From the NCBI RefSeq assembly GCF_963678425.1, contig NZ_OY782855.1, positions 682,001 through 746,000 of the forward strand: a stretch of 64,000 nt of DNA, written 5' to 3'. This stretch comes from an uncultured Bacteroides sp. Lineage in GTDB: Bacteria; Bacteroidota; Bacteroidia; Bacteroidales; Bacteroidaceae. The position numbers were made by a program, and so were the translations under genes. Positions within the stretch are counted from its first letter, which is position 1. Each line of letters starts with the position of its first letter. The notes below the pieces were generated by a model. That model saw nothing but the letters and a program-made list of their open reading frames with translations, was not told the DNA's origin and made no database searches. This document shows, piece after piece, positions 40,582-49,179 of the stretch.

Positions 40582-41496
40582 ATGAAAAAACATTTCTATA
40601 AAGGCTTCTGCTGGATATCCATAAGCTCCTTAATATTATCTATTCTTACTTTCTTTATCTATGTATTCAGATCATTCACTTTCACGAATGATGCTGTTAT
40701 AGGAGTTGTCGCCACTATGATAGGTATTTGTGCTACTGTTATGGTTGGGTGGCAGATATTCAGTTCTATGCAAGTAAGAAGTGAATTAAAAGAAGCTCAA
40801 GACCTTATAAAGAAGTTAGAAGGAAAATTATCTAAGGTCAATTCTACTATAGATGAACAAAACGGCAAAATAAAAAATGCACAAGATATATCAATAGAAT
40901 TAAGCAATAAACTTGAGCAAGCCAATTCAACTATAGTATACCTTCAAAATCTTTCTAACGTATTAAGTGTTAAACAGATGTCTATTGAATCATCTATGGA
41001 AAAACAAAATAAAGAGTTAGAAGATGAAAAAGGAAGAAGAGAAACACAAAATGAGCTATTTTTTGCAAGGATGCAACAAACTAAAGGATATGCTTTGGGA
41101 TACATGCAAATGCTAAGTGCATATTATTATTTTATTAAAGCATTAACCATCTTTCTTAAACATGAAGCTACTTCTGACTATAGAATAGTTCTGAATGATC
41201 TTTCAGCATGCATAAAGAAAATGAATGCTATAATTAAAAATTCAAACGAAGTCATATTAAGCAATCAGGAAGTTGATTCAGATTTTATACACAAAATTAA
41301 TTATAATAATTCTAGAGTAAAATTATTAGATGATCCAAAAGAGTCACCAATTGAAAAGTTGAAAATGCTTTCTAATTATGTCACCGTACAAGACGAAATA
41401 GAAAAATATGAAGCTGAGCGTAAGAGAATTATATTAGAAGCTAAAAAAATAGGAGAAATAATGAAAACATCAATGCCTGCTATCAAAAAAGAATAA
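40582..41496 (+). CDS. Membrane-anchored coiled-coil protein 2 (304 aa)
   Basis: From ATG 40582 (MKKHFYKGFCWISISSLILS), with two N-terminal membrane segments (~9-27 and ~39-58) and a long coiled coil (residues ~75-165: 'LKKLEGKLSK', 'SIELSNKLEQANSTIVYLQN'). A helical domain follows. In-frame starts at 40564 and 40576 would overlap or abut the previous gene. It may sense membrane state or form a scaffold for the downstream cassette. Confidence 0.6.
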   Translation: MKKHFYKGFCWISISSLILSILTFFIYVFRSFTFTNDAVIGVVATMIGICATVMVGWQIFSSMQVRSELKEAQDLIKKLEGKLSKVNSTIDEQNGKIKNAQDISIELSNKLEQANSTIVYLQNLSNVLSVKQMSIESSMEKQNKELEDEKGRRETQNELFFARMQQTKGYALGYMQMLSAYYYFIKALTIFLKHEATSDYRIVLNDLSACIKKMNAIIKNSNEVILSNQEVDSDFIHKINYNNSRVKLLDDPKESPIEKLKMLSNYVTVQDEIEKYEAERKRIILEAKKIGEIMKTSMPAIKKE

Positions 41497-41523
41497 TCTT
41501 AATAACTTAAATCAATAACTATT

Positions 41524-41867
41524 ATGAAAAAGAAGCAATATTATTTTTAGCCTTCATACTTACTACTGTTAGCATAATAGCTCAGACTGTCTATGTAACA
41601 AGGACAGGTTCAAAGTATCACTCAGAAGGATGCAGGTATTTAAGCAGAAGCCAGATAGCAATTTCTTTATCTGATGCACTCTCCCAAGGATATGATGCAT
41701 GTAGTGTCTGCGACCCTCCTACCTCAGTTGTGAGGAAGCATGTGAAACACCATATTAAACACCATGTATCAAGGAAGAATACTGTTCAGTGCTCAGCATT
41801 TACCAAGTCTGGAAAAAAATGCAGACGCATGACTACAAATGCCAATGGTCGGTGTTGGCAACATTAA
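41524..41867 (+). pseudogene. Frameshifted gene, zinc-site and DUF5763-like C-terminus
   Basis: ATG 41524 begins a frame that stops after 8 codons. Shifting by one base at the A-run 41527-41531 opens the frame to TAA 41865: a signal-type N-terminus, then 'VYVTRTGSKYHSEGCRYL' and 'ALSQGYDACSVCDPP', a common small-domain pattern with four Cys/His, and a C-terminal 'CSAFTKSGKKCRRMTTNANG'. Five A's instead of six break the gene. It may be a pseudogene, a sequencing error, or a slip-strand switch. Confidence 0.6.
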
Positions 41868-41973
41868 TAAACAATATTTTTATCAATATTCAATTAAACC
41901 TTCACTTTTTGTGTTTTAATTTTCACAATAAATATATGGAATAATTAACTAAAAGGTGAGCAAACTTAATAAA

Positions 41974-42315
41974 ATGGAAAATAATATATTTAAAGTATGT
42001 AATGCTGGGCAGAATAATAACAGTGAGATTGTAAAAATCACAAGGAAATATTCAAATAAATTATCTTCTAATAAAATGCTTTACGAAGAAGAGGCGTTTC
42101 GATCTGAAAATGAAATTATCATATCAATTACAATGTCTTTATTATCATCTTTTCTTTATGATATTATAAAATCAATTTTATATGAATTAATTCAAACTAT
42201 AAAGAAAAGAAATATGAAAGACAAAATTACTATTAAAATCAATGAAATAAAATACGATCTCATTAATGATATTGAAATTATTATAAAAATTTTAAATGAT
42301 CATGTTAAAAAATAG
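41974..42315 (+). CDS. Small helical protein of the CHAT/TIR cassette (EACC1-like?)
   Basis: From ATG 41974 (MENNIFKVCNAGQNNNSEIV), 113 residues. A hydrophobic helix 'IIISITMSLLSSFLYDIIKSILYEL' is followed by a short beta pair 'ITIKINEIKYDL' and a last helix. This helix-hairpin-helix plan resembles the constant small component (EACC1) of effector-associated-domain conflict systems. It overlaps the CHAT gene by 20 nt, so the two are coupled. Assignment is by architecture only. A GTG at 41956 is an alternative start. Confidence 0.5.
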   Translation: MENNIFKVCNAGQNNNSEIVKITRKYSNKLSSNKMLYEEEAFRSENEIIISITMSLLSSFLYDIIKSILYELIQTIKKRNMKDKITIKINEIKYDLINDIEIIIKILNDHVKK

Positions 42316-44452
42316 CTTAATATTTTACGAAATTGATAAACAAATCAATATCTGGAAAAACACTCGACCGCCATTTTATTTTAGATACGTAAGAGATTAT
42401 GATATTTCATCAAAAGATAATATCTCCAAAGAAACTCTTGATGTATTAGATGAGATTTTTCCTGTTTGGAAAAAATGCGATATTAAATGTTTCAATGCTG
42501 CAGACTATAAAACACAAGTCATTTTTGATAGGACTTTTTTTGACAATACTAGGACAACAATATTTAGAAAAATAGAGTATCATCTATCCATTATCATGCA
42601 AAATTCACAAAATTTTGAATCAATTGCAATGATTGATAGCATATTGGCCTATAGCCAAACTCTCGAACTAATATGGATTTCATATTTAGGAGTTAAGTTA
42701 AATCCTCTTATTTGGAATCATATATCAGATATTGCAAAAGAATCTGCTAATTATATAAGTCAATCTACTTTTGATCTTGAAACCATCGCTGATTTAACAA
42801 TTAAGAATGAATATGTTTTGGGCTATGCATCTCTTGAACAGAATAATTTTAATGAAGCAGTTATACATTTTAAATTAGTTTTATGTTATTACAGTGCTGC
42901 TTTAGAAAGTAAATATCAAAATGTCTGTCTAAAATATCATGACGAATGGATTTTTTCATTATATGCTATCATGGATTTTGGATTAGAAGAAGAAATACAT
43001 TGGATAATAACAGCAAGCATTTCAATTAAAAAGTCAAATATAAAAGTATGTTTGCCCAACATTGCAATTATTGCAACCTTTTCTTCAAAAAAAGATAATA
43101 AATTCGGGATCACTTATAACACATTATTGTCTAATAAAAATATTCTCAATTCGCTGAATATTTTAAATAATAAAACAGCTTTAATTGATATCACATTTAC
43201 TTCAGAGTTTATCCATCTATATCTGTATTACAATAATACTATTAAAATATTTAGATATGAGATTCATGACAAAGAAAACTTGGATTGTTTAGGTGGTGCA
43301 AAAAGCTTAAATAGTAAATATTTTAATGAGCATCCTTTTTGGCAAATGGCAATGTATCTTGCTCCGAACGGTGTAATTTTAAGCCCTGAAGGGTCAGAAA
43401 ACAGTTTCAAAGATCTGTTAAAGAAATGTGATTCCATGGCCAACAACGGTAAAATATATCAAGACTTTTGTATCTCTGATAAAATTGAATGGGCGGCATA
43501 TAGGTTACACGCTAGAACTATTTATAATGATGGATGGAAATGCATTCCCAAATGGCAAATGACTATGGGCCCTTCTCTTAACGAACTCTATATATACTTT
43601 TACGATAAAATATTTCGTACTCCATTGAATTTTTGTAAAGAGAAAGGAATAGACAATATCATTATATGTCCAGATGGAACTCTTGTATCATTTCCAATTC
43701 ATTTATTAATTAATAAAGAATCTGGAATGCGTGTTTATGAAGAACTAAACATAAGTTATCTTCCCAGTTTAATCGAATTAGAAAAATATCATATCGTAAC
43801 ACCGCAAGAAGATATAAAAAAAGTAGTGATTATATCAGATTCAACACGATCACTCGAACATTCAGAAAAAGAAGTTTGTCTCATTTCTTGTTTTTTTGAG
43901 AAAATGCATATTGTAAAAACGACTAATAAAACATCGATTGACGAACTAATTAGCTTATGCCAAAATGCAGACATTGTACATTTTATTGGACATGCGCATT
44001 TTGATCCATTAGCTCCAGAAAATGCATATTTAGATTTTGGTGAAAATGAGAGATTGGATGTTAACAAATTAAAACTTTTAAATCTAAACAATGGTGCTTT
44101 AGTCTTTTTAAATGCTTGTAATACAGGTAGAAATACCATTGGATTTGATCGTGTTACATCTCAAGGGATAGTTGATACTTTATTGCAAGTGGGGGCATCA
44201 ACTGTAATAAGTACCATATGGGAAGTTGAAAATATATCCGCTATGTTATTTGCTCATTTTTTTTATAAAAGCTTTATTCAAAATAAGAAAGGAAGATTAA
44301 ATAGTATTAAATATGCGTCAAAAAGGGTTGCTGATTTAACTATTAATGAAGCCGAAGAGTTGTTAAATTATAAGTTATATTGTTCAAAAATAAAGCCTTT
44401 CGAAGATCCTTTTTATTGGGGAGCATATGTTTTAAATGGTGCAACAAGATAA
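42296..44452 (+). CDS. CHAT-domain protease (caspase-like)
   Basis: A 718-residue protein. The C-terminal ~230 residues form a CHAT domain: 'IIICPDGTLVSFPIHLL', catalytic His566 or His568 in 'VHFIGHAHFDP', and Cys608 in 'ALVFLNACNTGR', then 'VGASTVISTIWEV' and 'PFYWGAYVLNG'. The N-terminal ~450 residues are helical (TPR-like) with a beta-rich middle and may sense or regulate. CHAT proteases are activated in Craspase- and gasdermin-type defence systems and cleave partner proteins. Here it lies between a small coupled protein and two proteins with effector-associated-like domains. Confidence 0.9.
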   Translation: MIMLKNSLIFYEIDKQINIWKNTRPPFYFRYVRDYDISSKDNISKETLDVLDEIFPVWKKCDIKCFNAADYKTQVIFDRTFFDNTRTTIFRKIEYHLSIIMQNSQNFESIAMIDSILAYSQTLELIWISYLGVKLNPLIWNHISDIAKESANYISQSTFDLETIADLTIKNEYVLGYASLEQNNFNEAVIHFKLVLCYYSAALESKYQNVCLKYHDEWIFSLYAIMDFGLEEEIHWIITASISIKKSNIKVCLPNIAIIATFSSKKDNKFGITYNTLLSNKNILNSLNILNNKTALIDITFTSEFIHLYLYYNNTIKIFRYEIHDKENLDCLGGAKSLNSKYFNEHPFWQMAMYLAPNGVILSPEGSENSFKDLLKKCDSMANNGKIYQDFCISDKIEWAAYRLHARTIYNDGWKCIPKWQMTMGPSLNELYIYFYDKIFRTPLNFCKEKGIDNIIICPDGTLVSFPIHLLINKESGMRVYEELNISYLPSLIELEKYHIVTPQEDIKKVVIISDSTRSLEHSEKEVCLISCFFEKMHIVKTTNKTSIDELISLCQNADIVHFIGHAHFDPLAPENAYLDFGENERLDVNKLKLLNLNNGALVFLNACNTGRNTIGFDRVTSQGIVDTLLQVGASTVISTIWEVENISAMLFAHFFYKSFIQNKKGRLNSIKYASKRVADLTINEAEELLNYKLYCSKIKPFEDPFYWGAYVLNGATR

Positions 44453-44533
44453 TTTTTTCCTGTTTCTTTTGTTTTATCAATAATTAACTACATTTTCGCT
44501 AATTGAAACATTAATTTTATAAATTATATTATT

Positions 44534-45757
44534 ATGAAACAACACTGTTACTTCACATGTGGACCATGGAGTGAATGGAACTATATTTCTTCAGAAAGTT
44601 GCATTCAAGAACGAAAATGTTTAGATTGTTTGGATGGTCGTGAGAAAAGAACTATCCACGATTGGAGTGACTGGTCTAAATCATTTTCTAATAAAAAAAA
44701 TTTATCTTTAAAAAGTTTAAGAGAGTACATAGACTGGTTTAGCTCAAAGAATGAAAGCGAAGTTAGGTATTTGTGTACAAAAATGGATATTGTTTATCAA
44801 AATATTAATACATCTTCAAATATCAAATACAACTTTGTTAATTTAATTATATATTGTCATAATACAAATCGTTTCGAGAAATTAATCAATGTATTAAAAA
44901 ACAATTATCAATATAAACCACTTTCTTTGATAGATATAAATTCGTTGAATGATGTAAATTTTAATAATCTTTCATTTTCAATATCTCCAAATGATACATG
45001 TTTAAAAGTAAGAAAATGCAAAAGATGTGGAGAAATAGAATATAATGAAGTACATAATTTTACAGAAAAAAAACATATTTGTGATATATATGAAATCTGC
45101 AATATTTGTGGGAAAGAAAAGTATATTGAGACTCGTCACAAACTAACTAACTTTGAATATGAATCGTCTAAATCATGTAGAAAAAGACGATTTTGCATGA
45201 ATCCAAATTGTGAATGGGAGGAATTCGATGATGGAAATAATCATACTTGGGAAGATTGGAAATACGATAAAGATGGCTCATGCGAGACAAGCAGAATATG
45301 CAGTCGATGTGATAAGAAGGAAGCCACAATAATACATGAATGGAGTAAATTCATTAAAACAGACAAAGGAAATCAGTTTAAGGAATGTAATAGGTGTGGA
45401 CGTTTGTCCATTATCGACTTTGGAGGGAAATGGCAAGGATATGCAAAATGGACAAATAATAATGTTGATTATTGGGAGCTTTCTTTAGAGTTATTCAAAC
45501 CTGGATTATTCAGTACCAATAATATCAGAGGGAATTTATTCGTTACATATATGTACAATGGACAAAAGTGCTATACAGAAGAAAAAATTAATGGCTTTTT
45601 GGATACAAGCACTGGAGAATTAAATTTTAAAGGAAAAGTTATAAATTCACAAACTAAATATAAATCTGATGAATTTTCTGGATTTGTTATAAAAGGATGT
45701 ACAGAAATTAAAGGTACAATTCATTCATTTAATAATGGCGAAATAATATTGAAATAG
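44534..45757 (+). CDS. Zinc-ribbon protein with an effector-associated-like domain
   Basis: A 407-residue protein. Six CxxC-type pairs (C29/C32, C162/C165, C189/C192, C221/C226, C256/C259, C285/C288) each precede an acidic/His-Trp segment (HDWSDW, HTWEDW, HEWSKF), forming tandem zinc ribbons. Residues ~57-125 ('SLREYIDWFSSKNESEVRYL' then 'LCTKMDIVY' and 'LIIYCHNTNRFEKLINVLKN') follow the helix pattern of a death-like effector-associated domain. The C-terminal ~110 residues are beta-rich ('GGKWQGYAKW'). It may be the sensor/adaptor that recruits the TIR protein encoded next. Confidence 0.7.
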   Translation: MKQHCYFTCGPWSEWNYISSESCIQERKCLDCLDGREKRTIHDWSDWSKSFSNKKNLSLKSLREYIDWFSSKNESEVRYLCTKMDIVYQNINTSSNIKYNFVNLIIYCHNTNRFEKLINVLKNNYQYKPLSLIDINSLNDVNFNNLSFSISPNDTCLKVRKCKRCGEIEYNEVHNFTEKKHICDIYEICNICGKEKYIETRHKLTNFEYESSKSCRKRRFCMNPNCEWEEFDDGNNHTWEDWKYDKDGSCETSRICSRCDKKEATIIHEWSKFIKTDKGNQFKECNRCGRLSIIDFGGKWQGYAKWTNNNVDYWELSLELFKPGLFSTNNIRGNLFVTYMYNGQKCYTEEKINGFLDTSTGELNFKGKVINSQTKYKSDEFSGFVIKGCTEIKGTIHSFNNGEIILK

Positions 45758-45759
45758 CA

Positions 45760-46527
45760 ATGGAGATTATAGATTTGATGTATAATAGTATAAACACAGA
45801 TAGCGAGCTTGATTTGCTGTGCAGTTATCTAGGTATTAAATCTACATCCTTATATGGATGTAATAGGGAAGGAAAGATTATTTCTTTGTACGAACAATGC
45901 AGATGCAGTCAATTTGACAAAGATCGCTTACTATATTGGATTTCCAATAAAATCAAATTTACTACAGATATATATTTTTCCTATGCGTGGAATAGTGCTG
46001 GATATGAAAATATTGAAACTCCAGTACAAATACTTTATAATGAAATGTCAAGTCGTGGATATGAGATAAAAAGAGATATAATTAATCTACACTACGGGAA
46101 CTCAATTATTGAATTTATGAATAACCTTGGAAAAGCAAAGTTAGTGGTCATCTTCCTTAGCGAAAAATATCTTAGATCTATTAACTGTATGTATGAACTA
46201 CATGAGGTTTTCAGAAATTCTCGTTATGAAATAGAATCTGTGAAAAGTAGAATATTTATTGTTAATGTTGATAATAAAAAAGCACCTAACAGCGATGAAC
46301 TAATCAACTATTGGAAAGAAAAACAAAAAGAAGATAAAGACAATACACCTTTTTTTGAGAATTTAATCCACTATTTGCCTTCAATATTGAAACTTATCAA
46401 GGACATTAATTACTATACATATACAGATGACAAAGAATGCACATCAAATATAATTACACATATTAATAGAAAAATACACACTTCATATAATATATCCATT
46501 GACATAAATATTAATAATCCTACTTAA
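45760..46527 (+). CDS. Effector-associated-like domain fused to TIR domain
   Basis: A 255-residue protein. Residues ~1-63 resemble the same effector-associated domain ('SELDLLCSYLGIKSTSLYG', 'CRCSQFDKDRLLYWISN'). A TIR domain starts at ~68 ('DIYFSYAW', 70-77), with 'AKLVVIFLSEKYLRS' and the canonical 'S-x-x-C-x-x-E-L' at 140-147, so Glu146 is a candidate catalytic residue for NAD cleavage. It starts 2 bp after the zinc-ribbon gene. In this setting the domain would recruit TIR to the adaptor by like-like contacts. Confidence 0.85.
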   Translation: MEIIDLMYNSINTDSELDLLCSYLGIKSTSLYGCNREGKIISLYEQCRCSQFDKDRLLYWISNKIKFTTDIYFSYAWNSAGYENIETPVQILYNEMSSRGYEIKRDIINLHYGNSIIEFMNNLGKAKLVVIFLSEKYLRSINCMYELHEVFRNSRYEIESVKSRIFIVNVDNKKAPNSDELINYWKEKQKEDKDNTPFFENLIHYLPSILKLIKDINYYTYTDDKECTSNIITHINRKIHTSYNISIDININNPT

Positions 46528-46681
46528 ATATAATAGAGAAAGACTTGATTAGTTCTGCTGATTTAGATCAGACTAAAAGGCTATTTATATGATTTTATTT
46601 ATTGTAAAAATGTGTAAAATTAGAAAGGTAGATACTGAACTGGTATTTATCCTTTTTTGTCAATACATAAACTAGAATCCA

Positions 46682-47095
46682 ATGAGAAAATACTTGTTAG
46701 CTATAGCTTTCTTATCTATTTGTATCACAGGTGCAAGAGCAAATATATCTAGTCTTAAGCTAAATGAAGTCAAACAAGTAAATGATACTACTATTGATTG
46801 TTTTATTGAGAAAATGCCGGAATATAAGGGAGGAGAATCGGCTATAAACGAATTCATTGATAAGAACCTTGTTTACCCGAAAGAATCACATGCAGAAGGA
46901 AAGGTTTATGTTCGAATTGTAGTTTCTGAAAAAGGAAGAGTGAGAGAAGCCGAAGTATTCCGTTCTCTCGATCCTTATTGTGACAAAGAAGCTATTCGAG
47001 TAGTAAAGATGCTATCAAATTGGACTCCGGCAGTCATGAATGGGGTAAATGTTCCTTGCTACTATATAGTTGTGGTAAGGTTTAAGAAGGGGTAA
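46682..47095 (+). CDS. Secreted TonB C-terminal-domain protein
   Basis: A 137-residue protein with a signal peptide (MRKYLLAIAFLSICITGARA) followed by a TonB C-terminal domain: 'MPEYKGGESAINEFIDKNLVYP', 'GKVYVRIVVSEKGRVREAEV', 'AIRVVKMLSNWTPAVMNGVNV'. It lacks the TonB membrane anchor and proline linker, as many stand-alone Bacteroidota homologues. Likely periplasmic; it is probably cargo and its partner is unknown. Confidence 0.8.
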   Translation: MRKYLLAIAFLSICITGARANISSLKLNEVKQVNDTTIDCFIEKMPEYKGGESAINEFIDKNLVYPKESHAEGKVYVRIVVSEKGRVREAEVFRSLDPYCDKEAIRVVKMLSNWTPAVMNGVNVPCYYIVVVRFKKG

Positions 47096-47100
47096 GTACT

Positions 47101-47122
47101 GTCCATATAATTATGTAAATGG
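47101..47122 (+). mobile_element. IS256-type end relic 1
   Basis: GTCCATATAATTATGTAAAT followed by GG strongly resembles the terminal repeat of IS256-family elements (core GTCCxTATAATTxTGTAAA). No transposase gene is present. A second copy in the same orientation lies at 48449-48470, with the fic gene between them. Confidence 0.5.
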
Positions 47123-47247
47123 AAAAATGAGATTGATCGGTTCCGCATTCTTGTGACAATTTTACGTCTGAACAATAGAATGAGGCTAGTAGAGTCATTA
47201 ATAACCGCAATATTTGCGGAGAATATCTATTCCATTCTCCGCAAATA

Positions 47248-48351
47248 TTAAAGCACTAATTCATAATTTGTACTTCGTCCGCCCTCATCGGTCTTTCGCA
47301 ATATATCTTTTGCAATCAAATCCTGTATATCACGCAATGCTGTATCAGCAGAACATTTGGTGATCTTTCCCCATTTAGAGGAAGTCAGTTTTCCATCAAA
47401 GCCATCCCATAGGAGATTCACCATCTTTATTTGACGTTCATTCATAGAAACTGATCGGTGCTCATTCCAGAAGGCAGCTTTCTTTAAAACTGTACTGATT
47501 GATTGCTCGGCATCAAGCAAAGCGGCTTCCAAACAATCCAAAAACCATTCCAACCAATTTGTTATGTCTAAACCACCTTTTTGCGTTTTCTCCAATATAT
47601 CATAATAGCCTTTACGCTGTTTGCGTATTTCGGCAGACATACTATAAAAACGATGTGGCATTTCATCGACACGAGCCAAGAACAAATCCGTTATAGTTCG
47701 GGAGATACGACCATTGCCATCATCAAACGGATGGATAGTTACAAACCACAAATGAACGATTGCAGCCTTCAGTACCGGATCTATTTCCTGATTATCATTC
47801 GCCCAATCCAAAAATAGTTTCATTTGACAAGGTACTTTATTAGAATCGGGAGCCTGATAATGCACTTCCTCTTTTCCCATTGCACCCGATATAACTTGCA
47901 TCGGTTCTGTACCTTGCCGCCAATCAGCAACGGTTATTTTATACATTCCACTTCTTCCCGTAGGAAACAAAGCTGCATGCCAACTGAATAAGCGTTCTTC
48001 TGTTAATGGTTGCATATAGTTTTGAGTAGCATCTATCATCACTTGCACCACACCATCTACGTAACGGTCTGTTTCAGGTAATCCCTCTGTCTCTATCCCC
48101 AAATGACGGGCTACAGAAGAACGTACCTGATCATTATTTAATATTTCTCCCTCTATCTCAGAAGACTTGGTAATATCAGCCGTTAGTGCATCAAGTATTG
48201 CAGCATTTTTCAGATCAAAACCAAGCGCACTCATTTTGCCTACAAGTTTACCTTGCAAACTCCTAACTTTACCTAATTTATAGGATAGTTTTGCATTATC
48301 CCAAGTAAAATCCGGCCATTCTTTTTGCTCCCAAATATAGATTGCCCTCAT
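47248..48351 (-). CDS. Fic-family protein
   Basis: A 367-residue protein. An inhibitory motif SSEIEG (residues 63-68, pattern S/T-x-x-x-E-G/N) lies in the N-terminal domain, so this is a class II Fic protein. The catalytic core is HPFDDGNGRISR with His207 and Arg215, and a flap 'TGRSGMYK' precedes it. A C-terminal winged-helix-like part follows ('MVNLLWDGFDGKLTSSKWGK'). Fic enzymes mostly transfer AMP to proteins. It lies between two IS256-type end relics, opposite in direction to its neighbours, suggesting separate arrival. Confidence 0.9.
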   Translation of the reverse strand: MRAIYIWEQKEWPDFTWDNAKLSYKLGKVRSLQGKLVGKMSALGFDLKNAAILDALTADITKSSEIEGEILNNDQVRSSVARHLGIETEGLPETDRYVDGVVQVMIDATQNYMQPLTEERLFSWHAALFPTGRSGMYKITVADWRQGTEPMQVISGAMGKEEVHYQAPDSNKVPCQMKLFLDWANDNQEIDPVLKAAIVHLWFVTIHPFDDGNGRISRTITDLFLARVDEMPHRFYSMSAEIRKQRKGYYDILEKTQKGGLDITNWLEWFLDCLEAALLDAEQSISTVLKKAAFWNEHRSVSMNERQIKMVNLLWDGFDGKLTSSKWGKITKCSADTALRDIQDLIAKDILRKTDEGGRSTNYELVL

Positions 48352-48448
48352 ATTATCCGTATATTTTGCGGTAAATATAGTGATTATTTATATCAAAATG
48401 CAAATTAAATAATGCTATTGAAGAAATAATGTCTCAGTTTGGCACACA

Positions 48449-48470
48449 GTCCATATAATTGTGTAAATGG
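48449..48470 (+). mobile_element. IS256-type end relic 2
   Basis: GTCCATATAATTGTGTAAAT followed by GG, 21 of 22 positions identical to the copy at 47101-47122 and followed by a similar ATTGAT-rich stretch. Confidence 0.5.
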
Positions 48471-48504
48471 GGAATGTGGGATTGATATTTTATATATTCA
48501 TTGA

Positions 48505-48621
48505 TACTCTTTTCAAGGTAGTAAAGTAACTATAAACAATACTCTTCCTCAAAGTGTTATTTATGGTAGTATTGAAACTGATGTTAAAGGAGCTGCTAAT
48601 AGAAGTAATGATGATAGTTAA
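48505..48621 (+). pseudogene. 3' remnant of an unknown gene
   Basis: An open stretch without a start codon, ending with TAA at 48619, encodes 38 residues including 'GSKVTINNTLPQSVIYGSIE'. The pattern suggests the C-terminus of a lost gene, cut at the IS-like end 35 bp before it. Confidence 0.3.
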
Positions 48622-48744
48622 ATTATTAGTACTAATATTGATTTATTTATTGATTAACTTGTTTATTTACTTCATTCTTTGTTACTTTGCATTCACTTAA
48701 CAGTTGTTACATAGCAACGTTATTAATAATAATAAAGTAAACAT

Positions 48745-49179
48745 ATGTGCTGCATTGACTTAATTAAGAATAATATTATAGCAGTTCAAGCAGAATCTGC
48801 AAATAATAAGAAGGTCGTTGATCAGTCTGTTGACAAATATTTGGATATTATATTAGATATTCAAAAAGGGATACGTGAAATAACTAAATCCACAGATGAG
48901 CTTTATGAACTTATTCATTCTTGTTTCTCAAGTCTAACTACAGAAGATTATTTTGAAATTAAAGGAATCTATAAAACACTTATTAATAATTTGACTTTGC
49001 TATATACCAAATATCGAAAATCAGACTTCTATTCAGGAATTAAAACAGATTTAATGATATTTAGGAACAGTATTGATGATTTAAAAGAAATCGATAATGA
49101 TTTAGAAACATTCGTCGTGGATCTTCCTAAGAATGAGAAATATATCAATTTGGTTAGTGACATTAATGCTTTATTATAG
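48745..49179 (+). CDS. Probable antitoxin or partner of the RelE-like protein (144 aa)
   Basis: A helical acidic protein (MCCIDLIKNNIIAVQAESAN) without a DNA-binding motif. Its TAG stop overlaps the GTG start of the following gene (TAGTG), so the pair is translationally coupled. The order and coupling suggest an antitoxin or an immunity protein of an unusual kind; the sequence itself is not recognised. Confidence 0.5.
   Translation: MCCIDLIKNNIIAVQAESANNKKVVDQSVDKYLDIILDIQKGIREITKSTDELYELIHSCFSSLTTEDYFEIKGIYKTLINNLTLLYTKYRKSDFYSGIKTDLMIFRNSIDDLKEIDNDLETFVVDLPKNEKYINLVSDINALL

Larger units (their letters stand above)
48352..48744. other. Region of IS relic and broken gene remnant
   Basis: About 390 bp. 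It contains the second IS256-type end (48449-48470), a short open remnant on the plus strand (48505-48621) and an AT-rich promoter-like stretch before the 144-residue gene. No full gene is present. Confidence 0.45.

Noticed and set aside
47096..48744. Composite IS transposon around fic
   Set aside because: No transposase gene is present and both end sequences have the same orientation, so only relics can be claimed.
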